Shown piece after piece: positions 5,502-13,100 of a stretch of 15,845 nucleotides of DNA; within the stretch, counting starts at the first letter, position 1; each line of letters begins with the position of its first letter. Where the stretch lies: assembly GCA_002254285.1 (NCBI GenBank), contig NIUZ01000062.1, forward strand, positions 1 to 15,845, written 5' to 3'. The stretch comes from Bacteroidetes bacterium 4572_112 (GTDB taxonomy: Bacteria; Bacteroidota; Bacteroidia; Bacteroidales; UBA1556). The notes under the pieces were generated by a model. It was not told the origin of the DNA. It ran no database searches and saw only the letters and a list, made by a program, of their open reading frames with translations. The translations under genes and the position numbers were made by a program.

Positions 5502-6884
5502 TTAATTTTTTACAAACAAAGATTTAAACACCTGTTCCAAGGTGCTATGTCCTACAATCTGAATTTTAAAATTCTTTTGATGAATTCCTTTTAGGCTATA
5601 TTTTGAGATATGAATTTTTGAGAATCCTAGTTTTTCTGCCTCACGAATTCGTTGGTCGGCATGATTAACGCTTCTAATTTCGCCACTAAGACCAACCTCC
5701 GCAGCAAAGCATACATTATCTTCTATTGGCATATCGTAATTTGACGAAAGTATTGCACTTATTACTGCCAAATCAATGGCAGGATCGTCGACCTTTATTC
5801 CTCCAGCAATATTTAAAAATACATCTTTGGTGTTGAGTTTGAAACCAGCCTTCTTCTCCAAAACAGCCAATAGCATATTTAGTCTTCGAGTATCGAAACC
5901 CATTGCGCTACGCTGTGGAGTTCCATATACAGCAGTACTTGCAAGAGCTTGCACCTCAATAAGCATAGCTCGCCCACCTTCCATAGTTGCAGAAATTGCC
6001 ACTCCGCTACTTTGCTCATCGCGCTGCGATATTAATATTTCTGATGGATTTGATACTTCACGCATTCCGTTGGAGAGCATTTCGTAAATTCCTAATTCCG
6101 AAGTAGAGCCAAAACGGTTTTTAAGAGAGCGCAAAATTCTATATCCATAATTTCTATCTCCTTCAAATTGTAATACTGTATCTACCATATGTTCAAGTAG
6201 TTTTGGACCGGCAATACTGCCATCCTTGGTAATATGACCAACAATAAAAACTGGAATATGGCTTTCCTTGGCAAAGCGCTGAAGCTCTGCTGTGGTTTCT
6301 CGAATTTGAGTTATGCTACCTGCAGTATTATCAATTCGCTCCGACATTAGCGTTTGTATGGAATCAATTACTAATATATCTACCTTATCCATATTGGCAA
6401 GATGATGGAAGATACTTTCGGTACGAGTTTCGTTAAGAATGTAGCAATGCTCGTTTTCAATTCCAATTCTGTCGGCACGCATACGTATTTGCTGCTCACT
6501 TTCCTCACCAGATATATAAAGTATTTTAAGATTTTTGGCTTTAATGGCAACCTGAAGCAATAGAGTGGATTTTCCAATACCAGGTTCTCCACCAAGTAAA
6601 ACTAAACTTCCTCGTACTAATCCACCACCAAGAACTCTGTTTAGCTCCTGATTGTGCATATCAATTCGGTCTTCGGATGTATGTTTTAACTTATGTATTG
6701 GCTGAGGAACTTTTTTGGTATTTTGCGACTCCTCTTTTTTCCATTTAGGAGCTGTCTCTATACGTATTGTTTCTTCCACAATAGTATTCCATTCGCCACA
6801 TGCTGAGCATTTACCCATCCACTTAGCGTACTCATTACCACAGCTTTTACAAAAAAAACTCGTTTTACTTTTTACCTTTGCCAT
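5502..6884 (-). CDS. radA: DNA repair protein RadA (Sms)
   Basis: RadA is a RecA-like ATPase and DnaB-type helicase that processes branched recombination intermediates and promotes branch migration. All family parts are present in 460 residues, the normal length. There is an N-terminal C4 zinc finger (C12, C15, C26, C29), a Walker A GGEPGIGKST (98-107), a Walker B ending in LVID (171-174), and the RadA-specific KNRFG motif (255-259). The C-terminal Lon-protease-like domain includes the NIAGGIKVDDPAIDLA region. The start is fixed by the zinc finger lying 11 residues in. Nothing appears broken. The genes downstream are not functionally related, so their proximity probably reflects insertion or chance. 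Confidence 0.96.
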   Translation of the reverse strand: MAKVKSKTSFFCKSCGNEYAKWMGKCSACGEWNTIVEETIRIETAPKWKKEESQNTKKVPQPIHKLKHTSEDRIDMHNQELNRVLGGGLVRGSLVLLGGEPGIGKSTLLLQVAIKAKNLKILYISGEESEQQIRMRADRIGIENEHCYILNETRTESIFHHLANMDKVDILVIDSIQTLMSERIDNTAGSITQIRETTAELQRFAKESHIPVFIVGHITKDGSIAGPKLLEHMVDTVLQFEGDRNYGYRILRSLKNRFGSTSELGIYEMLSNGMREVSNPSEILISQRDEQSSGVAISATMEGGRAMLIEVQALASTAVYGTPQRSAMGFDTRRLNMLLAVLEKKAGFKLNTKDVFLNIAGGIKVDDPAIDLAVISAILSSNYDMPIEDNVCFAAEVGLSGEIRSVNHADQRIREAEKLGFSKIHISKYSLKGIHQKNFKIQIVGHSTLEQVFKSLFVKN

Positions 6885-6902
6885 TATATAATATTGTTTG
6901 AG

Positions 6903-6910
6903 CGAAGATA
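6903..6910 (-). promoter_or_regulatory. Weak -7 box candidate for radA (TATCTTCG)
   Basis: On the minus strand TATCTTCG differs from TAnnTTTG at one position and lies 18 bases upstream of the radA ATG, a distance like that of the other promoters here. No -33 element is seen. It overlaps neither the terminator nor the palindrome further upstream. Confidence 0.3.
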
Positions 6911-6919
6911 GTGAAAAGT

Positions 6920-6935
6920 CCTGATAGCTATCGGG
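6920..6935. repeat. 16-bp near-perfect palindrome CCTGATAGCTATCGGG
   Basis: CCTGATAG and CTATCGGG are reverse complements except for one T-G wobble. I recall CCCGATAGCTATCGGG-type sequences as common intergenic palindromes in Bacteroidota genomes, so a dispersed repeat is likelier than a radA operator, although its position just upstream of the radA -7 candidate keeps the latter possible. Confidence 0.4.
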
Positions 6936-6947
6936 AGATGAATTAAT

Positions 6948-6971
6948 AATTAGGAATGGAGAATTAGGAAT
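6948..6971. repeat. Direct repeat AATTAGGAAT, two copies
   Basis: Two perfect 10-bp copies (6948-6957 and 6962-6971) stand 14 bases apart in an AT-rich stretch with further partial AATTA units to about 6981. This fits the degenerate AATTAGGAATTA-type intergenic repeats seen in Bacteroidota. The rest of the gap between radA and the giant gene, up to the terminator, shows nothing else. Confidence 0.4.
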
Positions 6972-7036
6972 TAAAAATTAGCCTGTTTGACGATAGTCAG
7001 GGAATGGGTAATTAGTAATATTCAATCTTATATGAA

Positions 7037-7089
7037 AAAAAGTTCTGTCGTTATCACCATATTTTATAGTAATAACAACAGAACTTTTT
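7037..7089 (-). terminator. Terminator of the giant T9SS gene
   Basis: Arms 7037-7054 and 7072-7089 pair at 17 of 18 positions (core AAAAAGTTCTGT) around a 17-base loop. Read on the minus strand the hairpin runs into seven T (complement of A at 7035-7041), the pattern of an intrinsic terminator. It lies 27 bases after the giant gene's stop. A five-T run on the plus side would make it partly bidirectional, but no plus-strand gene ends here. Confidence 0.75.
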
Positions 7090-7097
7090 GTATTAAT

Positions 7098-7116
7098 GAG
7101 ATTTTATTAAAATCTC
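7098..7116 (-). other. Stop-codon-proximal hairpin
   Basis: GAGATTTT and AAAATCTC form a perfect 8-bp stem with an ATT loop, and the last base pair includes the first base of the annotated stop codon span of the giant gene. It may stabilise the transcript's 3' end or assist the stronger terminator just downstream. Confidence 0.4.
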
Positions 7117-10100
7117 TATTTACTAATAATCATCTTCCTGGTTAGTCTTTGATTATCAAATATTACTGTATAATAATAAACACCATTTGCTAAATCCTTT
7201 GTATTAATTTCGATGGTATTACTACCCGTAAAGCTTGAGTGTTGTTTAGTATAGATTACTTGCCCAAGAGTATTTCTGAGGTTAAATTCAATATTGCCAT
7301 TATGAGGAATTATATAGCTAATTTTGATAATTCCATGAGCAGGATTAGGTCTATTTTGCGACAGTACAAACTCCAAATCATCGGTATTGTTTATCGAAAC
7401 TCCAACAAATGGCTGACAATTCAATCCAAAGTTCTTTATAACTCCATAAATATCAACAGGGCTATAAATACTAGTGGTATCTTCACCTCCCCATATTTGT
7501 TGTTTAAAAACCTCTATTATTCCAGCATCTATATTAGCTGTGGAAGCTACAAAAGTTTTGCAATAATCATCATTCTGAGGATATGCATCATTACTTAGGT
7601 TTGTTCCAGAGCAGAGATTAAAGCTACTACTTGCTATTTGAATACTAGTTTGACTAAAGGTAAACGATTCAGTAGCATTTGGAGTTAAACTTCCTGATGA
7701 TGGAGTGAAGGTTTCTGTTATAACAGCTCCATTATCAAGCTTATACCATACAGGGAAAGAGCCTTGAGCAGTTGTTCCATAATTATGCACAGCGACACTA
7801 ACATTAGTAATATCTCCAATTTGTACATTTGATAAATTAGTAATATTAGTAATCCCCACATCAATAGGTTGAGCTGGTATGGTTAATTCAAAATCATCAA
7901 TTGCCCATCCATCATAATTATTGCTGCTAGCATTAGCAAAGAATACGTAGCGAAGTTGTAATGTAGTAGTGTTTTGAAATTCCCCATTTAGGAAATCAAA
8001 ATCGAAAGTAGATTGAATCCAACCTCCACTATTGCCAGTCCACTTATGTGTACCGCCAGTTGTACTATTATACCAGTTAGTAGCTCTTAGGTCGGTTGCA
8101 TATCCTAAAGTAACCCATGTACCACCGTTCTTTTGATACTGAATAAATGCACCATCATTTGAATTTTCGGTAATATAATAATGCCAAAATTTAAGATAAG
8201 CGGTGTCAATATTGCTAGTAATAATAAATTTTGGAGAGTAGAGATATTGCATAGAAGTACCACTATAGTTTCCGCTCAAATTTGTTGCCCAAACATTGGA
8301 TGGACTATGAGCATAGTTTATGGATGTCATGCTTGGGAAACCTCTTTCCCACTGATTGCTAATAGTATCGTCCATCCATAGATTTGCACCTTCAAAATCA
8401 TCGGAATACGATAAATTCACTATTGCTTCTTTAAATACATTAGTACATCTATTATCGTTAAAAGTATTGCTATCTCCAGCCAAAATTGTTTTAGCACAAA
8501 TATTATTCATTCCATCAGAAATAGATATATTTCCTAAAGGAACATCAACATAATTGCCTTGGTTTATACTAGTAGAATTAAAGGTTATTATTGTTGGGGG
8601 ATTATTATTTACAGAGTAACTTATATCCACTGATGTAATAAGATCAGTACCATAATTATGAACCCTTACTGTTACTGGAACTGCCGAAGCGGTAGTTAAA
8701 GAATTAGGTGTTGTGATTTTTGATATACTTGCATCATGAGATATTGTATTTGCTAAATATACAGGGTAATCCTCAGTTTCGCCATAGCTATAAGTGCCAC
8801 AAGGCTCTACAGAAGAAGCTGTTCCATTACGAACAGCAACTACACGCATTCGTGTTAAACCAAGTGCAACATTAGAAGGAACGGATACACTACCATATGC
8901 CATTGCTGCATAATTTGAACTTGCATTATTATAAGGTAAAGCTGCAGCTTGTTCTGTACTAGCATCAAATACTCCATCTCTATTGTAATCAATATATATT
9001 TTTATAAAACCTCCACTTGGAGTTGTTGATGCAGAATTGATTTTTATAGAAAAAGAGAAGTTACTTCCTGGGCTTAAAGTTCCAGGGTTAATGTTTGTAT
9101 AATCAGTATATAGTTTGTTAAATGGGCTTGGCGATGTATTATTTATTCCACCTATAGTTACATTTTCAATATCGTGATATGTGTTGTAATCTGCCGAAGA
9201 TACACAGTATGACGGGCTAATATTAGCAACAAACTCTTCGTAATTATTATTTAAACTTGTGGTATCGCACATTAAACCTGTGCTAAGCTTTACATTATAT
9301 TGACTACCGATATTACTAAAATCTGCTTTTGTATTAAAAGAATAAACTGTAGAGCTCGATGCTGCTACTGAAACACTTTCTGTAATTATTGCACCACCAT
9401 TTATTTGGTAACTTATAGGGATATTTGTTTGATCAACATTACCATAGTTTTGCACTTCTGCAATAATGGTTTCGTTAGTTCCCATATAAATTGAACTAAT
9501 AGGCCCTACTAAATCCGAAGCGCCAACATCGCAAGCCGAAAGTGGCAATACTGTAATGTTTACAGGAGTTCTAGTACTTTGACAAGCATTACCTGAAATT
9601 AATAATTTCATATTTGGTCTAATACTACTACTAGTTCCTGATGTAGAACCACATACTCCTGTATTGTCAGCATAATAGTATTTTACAGAAGTAAACGAAG
9701 TGGCTGTTCCATTTACTGAAGCGTTTCCACTACCTATATATCCTGTGTTTTGAGAACAAACTTGAACAATAACATTACTTGTTCCATCCCAAATAAATGG
9801 AGTAGAAAAGACGTGATTATTCCACCCACTAGTAGGCTGATAACCTGATGTGTTAGAGTATACTGTTGTAAGTCCTGTTTCGTAGGTTGATAAAATCGTT
9901 TGTGAGGAATTTCCTAGCTTTAATTCAAAATTTTGAAGATTAGGACAAGCGTTTGGTGTAGAAACATCAAAAGCTAATTCAGAAATTGGTCCAGCACTGG
10001 CTCCTTGAGCAATTAATTCCGAAGCATGGATTAGGTATTGTTCTTTATTTCCCCAATAGTAATTAGCATAAGGACTAGGGTATGAAGTTGAGCTGTTTGA

Positions 10101-13100
10101 TATTGTTCCTGTTCCTATGGTTGAAGTGGCAGTAGGTGCTCCACTAGATGAAACTGCCCAGAATACCGTATCATGAAAATTTAACCAAGGAGTAGTATAT
10201 GGCGAACCTCCAAAAATAATATTAGTTGATTGCGAATCTTCGTACCATAATATACTATCGCCAGGTGCATTATTTGCAATTAATGTTGCTGGACTAGCGA
10301 AGGGAATTATTACTGGATTTACCACGGTTGGTGGAGATGGTATATGGAGCGATTCTACAAAAGTAGATGCACTATCATTATAAGCTACATTATCACCGAT
10401 AAAGTTAATCCAAGCTTTAATATTATAAAGCGAATCCATAGTATTATTACTACCAACATATACCAAACTACTGAATTGATACCATACCGTATCACCTGGT
10501 GCCACCATCTGTGTAAAAGTTTCGGTGATAGGAGATAATGAATTACTTTGATAACTAATTGTAGTTGGGTTTGTTTGCCCAACAGCATTAATAGTATCAA
10601 CACCAATATTGGTTAGCTGTACTATTATGGTATCGTAATTCATTCCACAATACTCATTAATATCTTGTAGTCTTAATAGCTCAGCGTCCTTTGTTGGTTT
10701 TCCATAATATGTAATACATGCACTATCGTTTATGGTGTTTAAATCCGAACTCAAACTAGAATATGTGCAAAGAGTGCTTATGCCAGCAGGGCTATTGAAA
10801 GAAGCTAATGTTATAGTGTCTCTTTGGAAAGATAGCAAGGTGTCGTTATAGTTGTAGACCACAGCCGCGCCTCCATTTACACTATATAAAATATCAAAGG
10901 ATGTTAAAGTATCAAAGCCGTAGTTTTTCACTACAACAATAGGTGTAATACTAGCTCCTTCATTGGATGTGTCAGCAATATTATATACTTCCTGAACCCC
11001 TGCGTCATATTGTATAAGAGGTACAATAATAATAGTGTAATCTTCGGTTTCGCCATAGGAATACATACCACAAGCCTCTACACTTGCATTGTTTGTACCA
11101 GCACCTTCTCTTCCAACAACTCGCATTTTATGAATGCCCGCACTAGCATTTGCAGGTACAGTAAATGTTGATGTAGCAGTAAATGTACTGCTTGCAGAAC
11201 CAAAGTTTCCAATCTCTTCACCACTATCTTCAAAGTCGCCATCATTATTAAAATCTATCCATGCTTTAGCACCTTTTAAATAATTACTACCACAGGTTCC
11301 TATGGTTACGCTTATTTGATAATCTATGCCCTGAGCTAATACTGTTGACATTGTTGAAAAATTGCTGTAAGTAGAACAACCATCAGCGGTTGTATTATTA
11401 TTTATACCTTCGAGTATTACTTCGTCAATTCTTGAATCACCGGCAGATGTTGCATACGAATCACAATAAATCAATGAATCATTGGTGATTACCGTTACAA
11501 CGGAATCGTTATTATTATCGGAATCGTAACTAAGGTGTGTATATACTTTGAAATCATATGAGCCAAACTGACTCAAGTTTATTGTTTGACCAAAAGTAAA
11601 TATAGCAGTTTCGCCAGAGTTTAATGTTTGAAATAAAGTATCATATACTATTGCTTGTGTGTTTAGCTGATAAGCCAATGGTATAGTATCTTTTGCAATA
11701 GCTCCATAATTAGCCACCTCTACTTGCACATTTGTATTTGAATTAAGATAATACCCACTATTTGGAGATTGTAATTGTATAATACTAAGGTCGTTCTGTG
11801 GAATATTGTTTATATTTACAGTAAGAGGTACCAATATACTATGGCAACCAGAATTAGGTTGATAGCCCATAACAAGGTCTGCATTTATAGTACCGAAAGA
11901 TGCTACTGTAGGAGAAATAACTTGCCAATCGGCGGCTGTATTATTATCTGATATTGTACGAATAGCTCCAGGGTGTGAAACTCCTCCTAATAAATCACCC
12001 GAAAAATCGGATATTGTTACTGGGCTTGTGCTTGGGAATAAAGCTCCATTTGAAGCAAAGGCATCAACTACATTGCCAGTATTATCGGTTAGCCAATACG
12101 ATACTAATGTGCTTGAAGAAATGTTAATATATGGAGCATAATACATATTATTACCCGCTGGGCCGCTTGGTAAACCCGACCCGTAAACCACCAAAACAAC
12201 ACTTCCCATTGCGATATTTGTATTTGCAGGAAAGGTATATGATACTGTAGTAGAGGAAACGTTAATATTTATTGTGTAGCCTGATAAATCGCCATTTGAG
12301 TTTCCTAAATTTGAAATCTCTATTCCGTCGAAATCAGATGTCGGTAAATATGCAGGGTATGGATTTGTTGCGCCAGAAGCTGTTTTATACTGCACTGTTT
12401 CTGTAAGTTTAATATTGGCATTACCACTTGTTGCGCCTACCCAATAAGCGGTAGTATCGTATAATATTCCTGTATTATACCATCGCTCGGTTGACAGTTC
12501 GTTAATAGCAGCATTTGTTTCATACCAAATTAAGCTATCAGGAGATGTGGCAGTAATGCTCACTGAGTCGCCATAAGAAATTAACGTATCTGATACTATA
12601 GGTGATAAAGGCGCATATTTAGAATTAATATCTATATGTGCAGAATCATTATTTGTTACAGGGTCGGATTGTAGATTTACCCATGCGCTGACATTAAATA
12701 CGGAGTCTTGCCCCGATGCATAAACATCTAAATCAGCAAGAGTAGCAAATGAGTAGATTAAAGTATCTCCTGTTGCTATAGGGTTGCTAATTGTTTCTGT
12801 TACTATTGTAGAAGTAGGAGATAGCCTATACGATGCTGTAAGGTTTCCATTAATATCTACATTTCCTAAATTTTTGATTGTAATTTTTATGGTTTCATCG
12901 GATAAACCACAACCTTCACCCATGTCTGCAATATTAACAATTGAAGCATCCCAAGGTGATGGATCAAATTCATCAGCACCAATATCAGGTGTGCTAGCAT
13001 TTCGTATGTCACCGTCAATATCAGTTGTAATACCTCCTATTGCTATTGCAGTGCCATTCATTGCGTTATTTACAATATGTATATCGGTAGAACTTACAAA

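Noticed and set aside
5776..6087. 103-codon plus-strand frame inside radA
   Set aside because: Antisense shadow of the conserved RadA C-terminal half; no independent evidence.
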